Positions 1 through 13,575 of a stretch of 64,000 nt of DNA are shown here, one piece after another. The DNA is from Udeniomyces pyricola. Lineage: Eukaryota; Basidiomycota; Tremellomycetes; Cystofilobasidiales; Mrakiaceae. The position numbers and the translations under genes were made by a program. A model generated the notes under the pieces. That model had not been told where the DNA came from and made no database searches. It saw only the letters and a program-made list of their open reading frames with translations. Where the stretch lies: NCBI GenBank assembly GCA_039545295.1, contig BCIK01000006.1:186001-250000 (forward strand). The letters run 5' to 3'. Within the stretch, counting starts at the first letter, position 1; each line of letters opens with the position of its first letter.

Positions 1-3000
1 CCAACCCCAACGATCCACCACCACCACCTAGGGGTTCAAAGGCAAAAGCGGCAGCCGCCGCTCAGCTCGTTCGAGGTCGGTCATTCATCCCCATCATCGC
101 TGCCCAGTGCTGGTTTTTTTTTGTTTGTCTTTTCTCGACGCGTCATCATCCCAGGATTTTCTGACGCGTGGAACGATATGGTTCTTCTCTATGTGGTTCG
201 ATATATACCATTAGAACAACGTCTCCAAGCTCGTCGGGATCGGGATCTTCAAGATGACGCCAACGAGGACGAGTCCAACGAGGCACTCAACGTCGTCTCC
301 AAGCCGTTCCAAGGCGTCAACGTATGCTTCACCGGGGTCGAAGGAAAGGTACGAGAAACGCTTCCCCCTTTTGCTCTTCTTTCTCCCGTTCTCCCCCTTG
401 TTTGCTATCTCGTCACGTCGGCTTTTTTTTTTGTCAAAACAACTCGAACCTCTTGAACTCATCCTGTCAAATCTTTCTTTCTTTCTTTTTTTTCTTTCAT
501 TTCTCTCTTTTTATTTTCATTCTCTCTCTTCGATGGCCTTGGTTGGGATACTCTGGGGGGGTTCAATGTCTCTAGCCGACGTTGGCGGCGAAAGCTTCTG
601 ATCTCGGGGCGGAATGCGAACTCAACCTGACCGATACCGTCACTCATCTCGTCGCCGTCGACTTTACCTCGGACAAGTACAAGGTAAGTTCTTGTTCCAT
701 CCGACGTCTCTCAGAACCAAGACTCTGGAGGTTGATTGAGTTAGAGGGGGAAGGGTTGTCTCAAGTGGGATTGACGAACGCGCCAGGGAAGGAAAGATGG
801 GAGGAGGACAAAGTAGAGATTGAACGGACCGACGATGAGACGCGTCGGTTCGAATTGTTTGCTTCACGCCATCATATTTCCAGGACCCTTTACAAACTTC
901 CTCCTTTGCGTTATCTTTTTTTTTTTTTTTTGCTTTGGCTATAGGTCGCACTTCGTGAAGGCCTACCGATATTGACACCAGATTGGATTAATGAATCGCA
1001 TGCGACGTGGGTCCAAGGTGGAGAGGTCGCGTTGGACGAGGTCAGTTGCCGATATCAACCTTTTATAAAGACGCGCTATCACGACGCGTCAAAGCTCCTC
1101 TTCCCCCCACCTCCCTTTTTCCCTCCCAATCTTGTACTGATCAATGTTACATGGAACTTCAATCTTGCCTTGCTGCCTCTCTTTATTTTTCTTGTACTTT
1201 TCTCTATATGTACTTGGGTGTGACCTGTGTTGGATTGGATTTGGTGGGTTTGGTTTGGGTTTGGGGAACGTATCAGTCTGTCGAGGCGCATCGCCTATGG
1301 CCGTTCAAAGGGCTCCGACTTTGTCTCACCAATTTCGAGCGAGGTTCGTCTAACCCCCTCATCATGTCTGCTCTTGTCTTACCCCTCTTCGCATCCCCCT
1401 CTCCAACTTCCCTTGCCCATGGTCGCTTATCAAAAACACGTTCTCAAATCGCCTAGGTCCCCATCGAGACAAGCTGTGCTCGATCATTGGCTCGTCTCTT
1501 GGTGACATCTCCTCTACGCTCGACCGAAGCGTAACCCATCTCATTGCGCCCTCTCACAATCTTCTGGGTGCAAAGATCCCTTGGGCCAAACAGCAAAACG
1601 CCGAGTTCCTGCGACGCGTCGTCCAAGGCGAACCGGTACCGAAAGTTGAGGTGGCCGTGGTCGATCTCGACCCGACGACGGGGGAACGCGTCGAGAGGTT
1701 GGAGAGAAGAGATCAGCAGTTGATTAGGATCGTTAGGGAGGAATGGATTTGGGATTGTGTTAAGTGTGGAGGTCGATGGCCAGAGGAGGAGTATGGTATT
1801 GAGAAGAATAAGGACGATATTAAACCGAAAGGTCAACCTCGTGAGTGATGGAGGTTTTGGAGGGCTCAAGGTCTCTTCTGCGATCGATCGATCGACTAGT
1901 TTGGTAATTGAGATTTTTTGCTTGTTTGTTTGTCGATTCTTTTGTACTGGCGTTCCACGATCACGTGATCACGATCTTATCGTGCGCTTATCAGAACACG
2001 TACCCCTTGCCGACCTGGCCCGTAAAGATTCGTCACTCTTCTCCAAAAATACCGCCACTGGCAGTACATCTGTCGTCCCCATGGTTGAGGATAGGCTCGA
2101 GCGCGCTGTCGTCAAGCGCTCCAAGCGGAAATGGGGTGCCATGTCTGAAGGAGGTGTCGATGGAGAGGCTCTCGTCGGAACGATGCTCTCCGAAGCAGGC
2201 GTCGTTGTCCCCCAACAACTGCCATCGAAAGCATTCGCAGGTGAATCCGGTGGAACCGATGACGACAAAGACATGTCTGGCATGAACGACGTTGATCGGC
2301 AATCAATCTCAGGTGCTCATCAGGGTCCGACGACGACGACTTTAAACAAACTTCCACTCGTCGCAGGAAAACCTCTTACGTCTCGACTTTCCACGATCTC
2401 TCGTTCGTCTTCCTTTTCGAGCTCAGTCGCATCGACCACTCATACACTCAATCAACAATTGAGCTCGGGGTTTAACCTCGGTAAAACTCGACCGCTTGGC
2501 ACATCCGTTTCCTCGTCATGCACCTCCACCACCAACACCACCGCGGAGCAACCAACTGTCTCTCATCCAGGAAGTAAACCCAAGATTGGTACTGCAGCTA
2601 GTGGCTCTTCGTCATTCCTATCCTCGACCCCATCGTCGTTGCCGTACAAAGGCCAGAGATTTCTCTTGAGGCTCGGTAAGGGCAACTTGGCCAAGGAGAT
2701 CGAGCACTGCGTCACGAAATTGGGAGGCATCTTGAGGAGTGAGGAGGAAGTTGCTCAGGAGGTCATGGCAGCAGCAGCAGCAGCAGTAGCAGTAGCCAGC
2801 GAAAAGGGAGACGAGCAAGGAGTTGATGGAAGTGCAAGTCGACCTGCAGTCGATTGGGTCGTGGGCAAGTTTGCAAAGTACGTCCAAAAGGCCTAGGTTA
2901 CTGTTCTATTGGTTCTTCTGGTGACTCTAATAGATCGTTGAGACCGTGATGGATGCCCTGTTGCTAACGGACCCTTCTTATCTTATCGCTCAAACTTTGT

Positions 3001-3405
3001 TTGCTACGCTTTCTTTTTCCTTTCACCTCTCCTTTTCTGTCCTTCCCACCCTTCCTCGCCACTCAAACTTTATTTGTTTTTGTTTCACATGGCTCAGGAG
3101 CACTCGATCCAAAACGTTTCAGCCTCCACCTCCCGGCGCGAAGTTGGCGACCCAACTCTGGGTCGAAAATTGCTATCGACAGGACGCGCTCGTGTCCGTG
3201 GATGACAACATTGTGTATCGACCGTTGAGCGTTCGAACCCCTATCCCTGGTAAGTGCCCCCATCATCGTTCTCTTTAGGCTTCGTCTAGTCCTTCGTCGT
3301 TGTCGTCGTCTTGTTCGTGATTCTTCTGCGAGAGTAAATTATTAGGTCAGGAGGAACATTGGAGTTGACCATTTTGGCTGAACTACACATTTCTTTTATC
3401 GACTG

Positions 3406-3449
<44 letters not shown>

Positions 3450-4895
3450 TCTGTCCCGATTCATTTCCTCTTCCTTTATTCTCTTGTCATGGCCTTTCTT
3501 CTCCCCGTCTTGTTTCTTTGTAGGTGCGGAAACAATTCGGATCTGTACGACCAAGCTCGCATGGAGCGATCGGGTAGCGCTCAAGAATCTGATTCAACTC
3601 CTCGGTATGTCACTTTGTTGATCACTAGGATGTCTTTTTCTTTTCTCTTCTTTCTTCATATACTCTAGCCTTTTTTTTCGTGCTTCAACTTTTGCTCATA
3701 TATCTGGGTCACTATCGGCTTACCTCAAGTATGCTTGTCTTGCATTTGTGCCACTCTTTCCTTTCCCTTCTCCTAGGCGGAGTCTCGGACGATTACTTCT
3801 CCAACCAACGAACGACACACCTCATCTGTTCGCCTAGCGACATCACCGGACCCAAGTACGAACGCTCGCTCGAGTGGAACTTACCCGTCGTTTCTCCGGA
3901 ATGGGTCTACGAGATGGCTCGCACGGGCGTCTTGCCGGAACTCGACCCGTTCCGGTTGGGTGCTTCCACAGCCGAAGGTAAGTTTTTCCTCAGTGTTTTT
4001 TCAAAACCCCCTCTCCCTCCCCCCTCCTTTGCTTCTTCCAGATCGAAAGTCGTGTTGCTGATCGTCCGTGTCTACCGATTTATTTATTTATTTATTTATT
4101 CACCTACGATCTTCTCCCTTCGTTTGGGTCTCATACAGACAAACTCGACCGAACCGCCGCCTTCAAGCTCGCTTCGACATCGTCCACTACTTCCTTCTCT
4201 GACCTCCATCCTTCGTCGCGCTCCCTTTCCTCTCATCTCCCCATGTCCGCCACCGAAAGCAAAGACGGCAGAGGAACGACATTGGCTCGACCGACATTGC
4301 TGGGACACGTTCCGACCGTTATTTTGGATGAATCCGGTAAAGGAACGTACCTTGGTCCTCCACCTCTTCCCCCAACGTCAACGTCAACGATGATGACGAG
4401 GGAGGCATCAACGCCTCGGAGTTCCGTTTCTATCTCACCATCCGTTTCAACCAGTACGGGTCTTACACATCCTTACCACCCTGCGGCTAGCAATGGAGTC
4501 GCATCATCATCCTCAGCAGCAGCAGCAGCAGCAGCAGTCATCGGTGTTACACCCGTCAGAGCACCAGGACTTGCTACGGGTGTCTCTTCGTCTTCTTCTT
4601 CTAGCATCGTCCCGATTGGCTCTACCATGACCTCTTCTACAACCAGCAGTAATCCTCCGACCCATACCTCCCGCCCATCCCTACCCACAACAGCAACAAC
4701 GACGACGGCGGTGACCACCTCGGGGGGTTCGGTGAGAGGTCAATCGTCACGAGTTGGGAAACCAACGGAAGTTAGGTTGACGACGCGGATGAAGGCGATG
4801 ATTGACGAAATCGATCAGCCGGGTTCGGTCAAGGAGCTTGGGCAACGTGCATGGTCCCCCGCTAGCGGTGGAGGTGAGATCGAAGAGAAAGTGCG

Positions 4896-4926
<31 letters not shown>

Positions 4927-5869
4927 AAGTTTGTTTCTTGCTATTCTTGCTCCCTTGCTTCATTCCTCTCTCTCCCGCTCCTTCCCCTCCTCCTTCTTCT
5001 CATTCTTTCATCAGGCTCGTCGTTTTTTTCGTTTTGTTTTGTTTTTCTCGGTTTTAACCTCTCTTTCGATTTCCCCCCTTCCCCCGCCTCTCTCCCTCTT
5101 TTCTTTCCAGCCTGCCAAGCGTAAACGGATCCTCGGTCGACCCGGTTCGACGACGCGTCTCTCCGCAACACCTTCGCGTTCCAACTTATCATCCGACCAA
5201 CTCCTCCTCTCCTCGACGACGACCCACCCCCACCCCCACGTCTCTTCTGCTTCCACCACGCCTACATCGGGATTACCGCCGATGATGAAGACGACGACGA
5301 CGACGACGTGTTATGGACCTTCGGCATCGTATCGACCGAATTCTCCTCCGTCGTCGTCGTTGATGCATGGAAGTGGGGAAGGAAGAGGAGATCTAAGTGG
5401 TGGTGGTGGTGGGGTGAGAGGAGGTAGAGGTGAGAGTGAGAGTGGAGGGGATCCTGATGAGTCGCTTAGGGTCGTTTATCATGATGCTGACGCGGCTAGG
5501 GAACGGGAGAGGTTGAGGAGGAGGATTAAAGGGGAGGATGTAGATGATGATGATGATGATGACGAAGAAGATGAAGAAGGACAAGAAGGGGATGGAGAGG
5601 ATGGAGGGAGAGGAGGGGGGAGGAAGGGAGATGAAGGAGGTGGTAGTAGTTTGGGAGGGACGACTCAAGAAGATCAGCAGAGTTTGGGGGTGGTAGGGGG
5701 AAGTACCAAGTCGGTCAAGAAAGGGGTCGTTGTTGGGGGTAAGAATCCGCCAGTCAAAGGGGGGATGAAGGAGACAGCAGCAGGGAGAGTGAACCCGACG
5801 GTGGCAGCGTTGCAGCAAGGCGAGAGTCTGGAGAGGAGAAGGAGTGGCAGGTTGAGAAAGTCGGGTTGA
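1..5869 (+). CDS. DPB11: Four-BRCT replication/checkpoint scaffold, Dpb11/Rad4(Cut5)/TopBP1 type (5' end uncertain)
   Basis: Phosphopeptide-binding scaffold that in this family links CDK-phosphorylated Sld2/Sld3 to replication origins and activates the ATR checkpoint kinase in the nucleus. Spliced reading shows BRCT1 (PFQGVNVCFTGVEGK near 300-350, then THLVAVDFTSDKYK near 640-685 and LPILTPDWINESHATW near 960-1010), BRCT2 (PFKGLRLCLTNFER near 1300, SVTHLIAP near 1540, IVREEWIWDCVKCG near 1730-1770), BRCT3 (YKGQRFLLRLGKGN near 2645 to LWVENCYRQDAL near 3160) and BRCT4 (AETIRICTTKLAWSDR near 3530 to VVSPEWVYEMARTGVL near 3930). The pair-spacer-pair layout matches Rad4/Dpb11. The C-terminal half is low-complexity (poly-Ala, Ser/Thr, Asp/Glu) and carries SLRVVYHDADAARERERLRR near 5460, then ends in RRSGRLRKSG. 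At roughly 1,200 residues it is longer than yeast homologues. At least nine introns. The stop at 5867-5869 is firm; the first exon may lie in 1-85 or outside the window. Confidence 0.82.
1959..1970. promoter_or_regulatory. 12-bp perfect palindrome with CACGTG E-box core, inside a DPB11 intron
   Basis: GATCACGTGATC reads the same on both strands and contains the CACGTG core bound by bHLH factors. It lies in the intron between the BRCT2 and linker exons. A regulatory role is inference only; such sites also occur by chance. Confidence 0.2.
3408..3446 (+). repeat. Poly-T tract of 39 in an intron
   Basis: An uninterrupted run of 39 T on the sense strand of the DPB11 gene, upstream of the acceptor before the BRCT4 exon. 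It is far longer than a normal polypyrimidine tract. Similar tracts occur at 4896-4924 and 53820-53847, always T on the sense strand. Exact length is prone to sequencing error. Confidence 0.9.
4896..4924 (+). repeat. Poly-T tract of 29 in the last DPB11 intron
   Basis: A run of 29 T follows the donor after the exon ending GGGEIEEK and precedes a pyrimidine-rich stretch up to the acceptor near 5110, before PAKRKRILGRPG. Confidence 0.9.
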
Positions 5870-6166
5870 AAGGAAAAATAATTTTATTTTATTATTTTTA
5901 TTTTTCAAACTCGATTGACGGTTTCTCCCCCAAATTTGTTGATCGTGTGACAGGTAAAAGCAAAACTTTTCGACCCTTGATCGTGAACCTTTTTTGACTA
6001 TGGATGTGATATTCCTGCAAATGTCTAGATGTCGGTTTGGAATCATTCCGTCATTCACGTGCCCCCCACTTTATAAACGCAAATTCGGGTCTTCATTTGT
6101 TGATTTATTTCTCCCAATCATAAGACTCCATCAAGCTTCATTACTTTTTATTTGTTTATTTCTTCT

Positions 6167-7489
6167 TCAGAACCCACCCAAAGTAGCGTCTCCGATTCCC
6201 CCCTCACCTCCCCCTCTGACCCTATGATCGGCCGGGTTCGGTCTCGCCTCATAAACGACCCCCACGGGAACTTCCCGCCTCAACTTGAGGGTCTCCCCAT
6301 TGAACGAGACGTACGTGATCCGGATCGGACTGTCCTCCTCGTACGAGGGCGAGCTCGGCGTCGGGAAGTGGAGCGTTAGGTGGGTTACAGAGGCGAATTT
6401 GGGGATGCGGACGGAGAGGGTGAGCGGTTCGGAAGAAGGAGGGGAGGGAAGATTGAAGGTTTGGGTAGGAGGATGAGAGGAGAGGTCAGGAAAGTCAGGG
6501 CTCTGGTTTGCGTACTGATGAAGTTGAGATGGGGGAGAGGAGAAGGAGACGTGGGAAGAGGGGACCATGGGCGTAAGAGAGATAGAAAGAAGGGAAATAA
6601 AGAAAAAGAAAGCAAACAAAGACAGAATGAGTTGGTCAGCGACACGAGGTTGTGATGAAAGCTCGGATGCGACTAGCTGAACATAAAGAAGCCGTCGATC
6701 CAGATGAACTCAAAGGACAAGCGTTAAGAAAAAAAAAAAAAAAAACTCAAGACGAGACGGCAGATACTGGAGATGGAAGGAGGAGGACAGCGAGATCCAC
6801 GGCGGTAAGGCTAAAGAGAAGAGGACGAACAACGTTGAGTTTGTCAGGTGCATGAGATCCGACGTCCGTGCGAAGAACAATCGAACGAAGCTTAATCGTA
6901 TCCGTAAAGGGGACTTGTTTTGACCAACGAAAGAACACTTGATGGTGAGTGGGTTGGATCTGAAGGTGATGGGCTCGGCTAAGCGCGTCGAGCTACAGGT
7001 GGTTATGACAGACACACGTACTTCGGATCATCATTTCTCCGTCTTCTTCGGATTGACAGAACTTGGTTTCGTCAAGGATTTCATCGCGAGGCCTAGAGAT
7101 GAATTTGGTAATAGATGTTTGTTAAATAGTCACGGTGAGAAAGGGTATTGGGATTAGAATGGGAATGAGATATGCACCATCGATGCAAGCGGGACTGGCG
7201 GGGGATCATTCACTTACTTGATGACGTCTCGACCCATGCTTTCCTCTTCAACGTTAAGTGCTTCCACATTATCGCCTGATTCCATCAGACGCCGAGCCAA
7301 CCCGTCAATCCATCTGTGCAACCTCTCATTGCGAAGCTGTCTTGCACCTCAGCGAGACTCACGGTCGATGGCGCCGTAAAGGGACTGCTGCTCGCCTGCC
7401 GAATCGTAGTCGTGGTCGTGATCGTGCTCGTTGTGGCAGCCTCCGCTTCCACTGCCACTACCGTGGTTATGATGATGATGGGAAGACAT
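6167..7489 (-). CDS. PITH-domain protein (PITHD1/TXNL1 C-terminal family)
   Basis: PITH is a jelly-roll domain found at the C-terminus of thioredoxin-like protein 1, which binds the 26S proteasome, and in stand-alone proteins such as human PITHD1. Four exons can be assembled. The start at 7489 gives a His/Gly-rich N-terminus (MSSHHHHNHGSGSGSGG) and QSLYGAIDR. It continues as DNVEALNVEEESMGRDVIKP, then DETKFCQSEEDGEMMIR, then IPFTDTIKLRSIVLRTD and GSHAPDKLN. The last exon has YANQSPDFPDLSS, HLTLHFP and the family-typical VVYEARPNPADHRV. Junctions are exact: ATCGACC/GCGATAAT restores IDRDN, and CTCAAC/TACGCAAAC restores KLNYANQ. It looks stand-alone, with no thioredoxin domain. The convergent neighbour ends only about 300 bp away, across an AT-rich stretch at 5876-5906 suited to 3'-end formation. 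Confidence 0.88.
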
Positions 7490-8219
7490 GGGAGCAATGG
7501 TATCGCTGGGTGAGCAGAATGAAAGGGCTGATGGGATGATGATGAAGAGAAGTGCAAGCCGATGGAAGTCAGCAGCTAACTCACTAAGTGCGACTGCAGT
7601 CGCCCTCGCCAGCTTGCTAATAACTTGATACCTAAGCTGCTTGTGGCGCTCTCCCGCAGACTACGATCCGAAATCTCGTCCACATCATCAATTGTTTGAT
7701 CCAGACTCTTCATTCATCATTGATCATCGAAGACAGATCGAGGGGAAAAGCCAAATAGTCTCGTAACCTCAGCTGACTGTGACGAGATCATCTCATGATT
7801 AACGAAGTTTGAAGGGCAATCACTGATTTCGGGTTTCATGACCCAATGATGACCATGAAGCTTTACTCCTCCGTGAACCATAACAGGCGTATATGACAGA
7901 TGTACGTCCATCATACAATTCCCAACGGGTGCACGTCCACGCCGTAGGATTGGACCAATCAATTTTCTCTTGCAGCACGCGTGCGGCTCGGTCGTTCGCA
8001 ACGTACCCCTTCCAATGAAACTAATCAGCACCACGTCTAAAGCCTCACATGTGGATATCCGAGAAGAAGACTGTACTCAAACCAAAACAGAACGAACGGA
8101 CGAATCAAAAGCAAAGAAACAGGGGGAGAAAAGGAACCGACAGGAAAAGAACACGATCTGCAATGATGACGAGAAAGATATATATATGTATATGAAAAAT
8201 CCCGGGAAGGAGACCTTGG
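7490..8219. other. Intergenic region upstream of the PITH gene and downstream of ENP1
   Basis: About 730 bp that must hold the PITH promoter and the ENP1 3' UTR. No recognisable gene. It includes the palindromic CGACTGCAGTCG at 7591-7602 and an unrecognised 105-codon minus-strand reading frame at 7717-8034. Confidence 0.5.
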
Positions 8220-10819
8220 CTAATCCTCATCCATCCTTCCACCTTGACCTTCCTCGAGATCCTCCAGTCGGGGCTCGCCTCGAACGACGGACGAGACGAG
8301 CTCGCGTCGGATCTCGGGCGAGATCTGGGCGTGGTTCCGCACGCGGATGACATCGAGCAAAGCGTCTTTCTGCTCGGGCGTCAGATCGGAAGAGTACCTT
8401 TTGATGCGGGGAAAAAGGGAGAAGAAGCAAAATGGGGTGTGGGAAAGGTATCAAAAAGGATCATTTGGAAGGAAGAGACGAAGGAGAGGAAAGGAAAACA
8501 AGTGAGCATGGTGGGTTCCGTGAACCACTTCGGAACGGATCGAGAAGGATACAGGGTCCTTGATATCGCACCTTTGAACAAAGACCAACAGACTCTGATG
8601 CCACAAGACCGGCAATCGATGGACACCATCCTCCTTCTCTCCTTGCGTCTTGTCGTTGGCGAGCCGGATGAAATGGAAGACGAGCGCGTCGACGACCTTG
8701 AAAGGGAGAGCGTACTTCTTGTCGAGGAGGACTCGGATGAAAAGGGACGTCGGACCGGTGTAGTGCGGCAGTTGGGCGAGATGCGCAAGGGCCGCACCGG
8801 AGTGAACCATGGGGACGGATGATTTTTGGAGAACAGAAGAGAGGATGGAGGCCTCTTTGAGGGTTGGGGAAGACTATATGGACAACGACGAGAAAAGAGG
8901 CAACGAAATGGTGAGGCATTTATGGAGCATTAGCCGGCTCTTCAACTTATGACCTCTCGTTTCGCCTTGAACCAGAGAAAAGGACAAAAAGCAGAGAGAA
9001 AAGGACTCCAGCGCTGAGAAGCAACCGGGTCATTGTCTTGATGTAGAAAAAAAAAACGAACCTCGACCAAGGGGAACAAGATACCCTTGAAGAACGCCGC
9101 GGGCTTGTAAAGCGCCTTCTTCAGCGCCTCGTACAGCTGGTAATTTAGCTTGCCATTGTTCTCGCTCATGTCGTCTCGAACACGCTCCAAGAGGATACCC
9201 TTGAGGAAGATGGTCGCCTGACGAGGCTTGAGGTTCGAGATGAAGATCTTGGTCGCGGCGAACGTCGCGTGGGGCGTCCAGGACGCGGGGGAGGTAAGGG
9301 CGAGGAGACGCGCCCATTGAGGAAGGGATGGCAGTAGCTTGAAAGGCTTGGGAAGGGGGCCGGAACGGTAGCGAGAGAGGAGGTCGCCGATTCTGCAGAG
9401 CGTAAGCAAGATTGGCGATGCGGAAGAAAATAGGAGGAGTAGAAGAAGAGGGAGGAGGGGGGAAGTTCACATCGGTTACTCTCTAAAGCATCGTCACTTC
9501 TTCAAGACACTAGGGATCATCTGTTTGCTATTCCGATGAAACCGGAATGCTCGACTGAGGAAGAAGACGATTACGCCATAGTCCTGGTCGTGTAGGTCTT
9601 GTCGCACTCAAGACAAAAACTTACCTGGTGTAAGCCAAGACAACCTTTTCGGGCAAACCCGCCGCGGGGTCCATACCATCACCAACGTCCTCAAACCTCA
9701 CGCCCTGCTTACCACCTTGGTCTTCCGCATCCTCCGCCGCGCCAGCCTCAAGCTTTTGAAGAATGACATCAGCCAAGGTTTGGCCCGAAGGACGCGGGTT
9801 GGAAGAGAGGTATGTCGAGAGGGTGTGAGCGTCCTCTGGGTCGATTTCCTGGTGGCGTATGGGTAACAAAATATGAAAGGCCGTCCAAGAACGAATCGAA
9901 CTGTTAGTTGACTTGCAAGTAAGACAGTGAGAAGGCCTGGACCAGGGGAAGGTGTGAGAGCGAAAGAGAGCAGGGTAAAGGGTAGAATAGACGATACGAA
10001 CAAGCTCCTCGTATTCTTCCTCTTCCTGGTTTGAGCCGTAATCATCGTCCGAGTTCATGTCTTCTTCGTCTGATTCCTCATCCTGACGTCTACTGCGAGA
10101 GGCCGAAGCAGAGTTGATCTCTCTAAGAAGCGTCGGGATGACGATGGAAGCGAGCACGTTGGGGGCAAATTTGGGGCGTGGGGTGGAGGAGAAGGGCGGA
10201 TAAAAATCGCGTCAGGGAGTGTATGTGTGGGAGGTCAGCATGGTTCAACCTTTGATGTAGAACAAGCACACCGTGGGAGCGGATGATTCCGTTGTTCAGA
10301 GCAAATCGATAGAGCCGGGAGAAGCAGCCCGCCCAGGCCAAGAGAGGAGGGGAACGAACCCTTTGGAGGTGTCTTCTCGGGGCTGAGCGCCGGTGTCGTT
10401 GTCGAGCAGCGCGTCCATCTCGTCCTGTTGCTCCCTGGCAAGATCAAGAATCTTTCGGGAAGTTCGAGCATCGGGAGCTCCCTAAGATATGACGTAAAGT
10501 GAATGGGGAAAGCAAGGAAAGGGAGAGGGAAGGCAAATAGGAAGAGTGTCAGTACGAAGCGTATCGCTTGCCCTTCGACACCTTTAACGTCGCAACCACC
10601 AGAGCTGATTGCACACCCCAAGTAAGCATGTTGATCGAGCAGGAAGGATGACGAGAAACAACGAACGCTCTGCTCCTGTTCGTCCTCCTGCGACCGCTTC
10701 TTCTCCCTCTTGCCCGGTTTGGAGACGCGACCAAACTTCTGGACGAGGTCGTCCTCGGCGATCTGGGCGTGGAGCGGATCGTGGCGGACCTCCTTGGTCT
10801 TCTTCTGGACGCGGGGCAT
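8220..10819 (-). CDS. ENP1: Bystin / Enp1, 40S ribosome biogenesis factor
   Basis: Essential nucleolar factor of the 90S and pre-40S particles, needed for 20S pre-rRNA processing and 40S export. The start at 10819 gives MPRVQKKTKEVRHDPLHAQI, a classic bystin N-terminus, then a basic KPGKREKKRSQEDEQEQ stretch and an acidic segment (EESDEEDMNSDDDYGSN). The bystin domain follows: DVILQKLEAG, LPEKVVLAYTR, LLSRYRSGPLPKPFKLLPSL, FAATKIFISNLKPRQATIFL, LLERVRDDMSENNGKLNYQL, YEALKKALYKPAAFFKGILF, VPMVHSGAALAHLAQLPHYT and ALPFKVVDALVFHFIRL. It ends SSDLTPEQKDALLDVIR ... GRMDED. About 450 residues, normal for the family (human about 437, yeast 483). Several short introns. It is divergent from DPM1. Confidence 0.95.
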
Positions 10820-11196
10820 GGCGATGGGGGTGGTGGTAGGAGTGATGATGCTAGCGGTGGCGTGAGGGTGAGGGATGGTGAGGGTGAGTGAAGGAATCCG
10901 GTGTGGTCGAGGTGGGGGTGGGTGCGGTCGCAAGTGGTCGCAGCTGTCGGAAATCTCAGAAAGTATGAGCGTATGCGTGTGTGCACAGCTCTTGCTACGA
11001 CTAGCATGTACCAATATGGCATCAAAAGCTGGAATTTGGCATAGCGCGAGCGGTGTATCACGTGTGGCACAGGAATGCATTCCCCATGCCTCGTCAAGCC
11101 TCAAGCATAATGATCAGTGCAGTTATCTCGAACGTTGAACAGGTACCAGTTGGTGCATACCGACTATTAGCTTACATACATCATCAATCTCAGCCC
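10820..11196. promoter_or_regulatory. Shared upstream region of ENP1 and DPM1
   Basis: 377 bp between two start codons on opposite strands, so both promoters and 5' UTRs lie here. The plus strand is G-rich on the ENP1 side. No TATA box or known motif was identified with confidence. Confidence 0.55.
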
Positions 11197-12894
<1,698 letters not shown>

Positions 12895-13575
12895 AAGACA
12901 TATGTCATAGAGGGGGCTTTGATTTACTTTCGGTGGGCCGTATATGCAGATGGTGTGGAAACATGTATGATACACAATTAGTGAATATCAATGGGTCGTA
13001 TATGTGTATATACCGCAATGAGTACATGTATGTATATACCGTGATGAGTTCACACATGTATATGTGTGCACTCATATATATATACTCATCATCGCTAAGA
13101 TACATGATACCATGTGCCACTCACTATAGACAAAGTCGCATACAATCCATGGATTAATTCTAATAAAAGGAAACGAGCGACTGCGGACTCGCTCCCCTCT
13201 TCGGGACCCCTAATCTTTGATCTTGTCCCCTCCAGCCATCTTCCACCGACCTGGCTCCCCCCTTCCCCCTCTTTGGCGTTCTTCCTCTCTCGCTCTTGCT
13301 CTTGCTCCCTGTCTCTCATCGTCTCTCTCACGGCCTGCCTCCACTCCCGTGTCTCAACATCACCTTACAACAACGAACCGACTCCCATCCAACCCTTTCC
13401 AGGTGAAAGGCTCCCTCGCTTCCCGGCTTTGTCCCAAACAACAACTCCAACCCCCTCGTTTCGCGCCGCCTCTCACCTTGCTTGGCTCACCGTGTCTGTC
13501 CTCCTCACCTGATTCGATAAACCGTTTACTCCTTGCTCCGACACTATACAACGCTTGTGCTCCATAGCGCCCGCC
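12895..13575. other. Intergenic region between DPM1 and KCH1 (tandem genes)
   Basis: About 680 bp holding the DPM1 3' UTR and the KCH1 promoter. The first 200 bp are TA/TG-rich with a short tandem repeat; the rest is CT-rich on the plus strand (13190-13340), a common fungal promoter or 5' leader composition. No gene recognised. Confidence 0.5.
13006..13061. repeat. Imperfect tandem repeat (26/30 nt), GTATATACCG-type
   Basis: Two neighbouring copies, 13006-13031 and 13032-13061. Each begins GTATATACCG, continues with (C/T)(A/G)ATGAGT and ends ACATGTAT; the second has a four-base insertion. A (TA)n stretch and ACTCAT inverted copies follow at 13070-13088. Confidence 0.6.

Noticed and set aside
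7717..8034. 105-codon minus-strand open frame between PITH and ENP1
   Set aside because: No recognisable domain, no repeat or signal, and it lies where a promoter and a 3' UTR are expected. Length is compatible with chance at this GC content.
10235..11104. 289-codon minus-strand frame covering the ENP1 start region
   Set aside because: Only the segment from MPRVQKKTKEV is ENP1 coding; the rest is the ENP1 5' region and introns read through, with no homology pattern.
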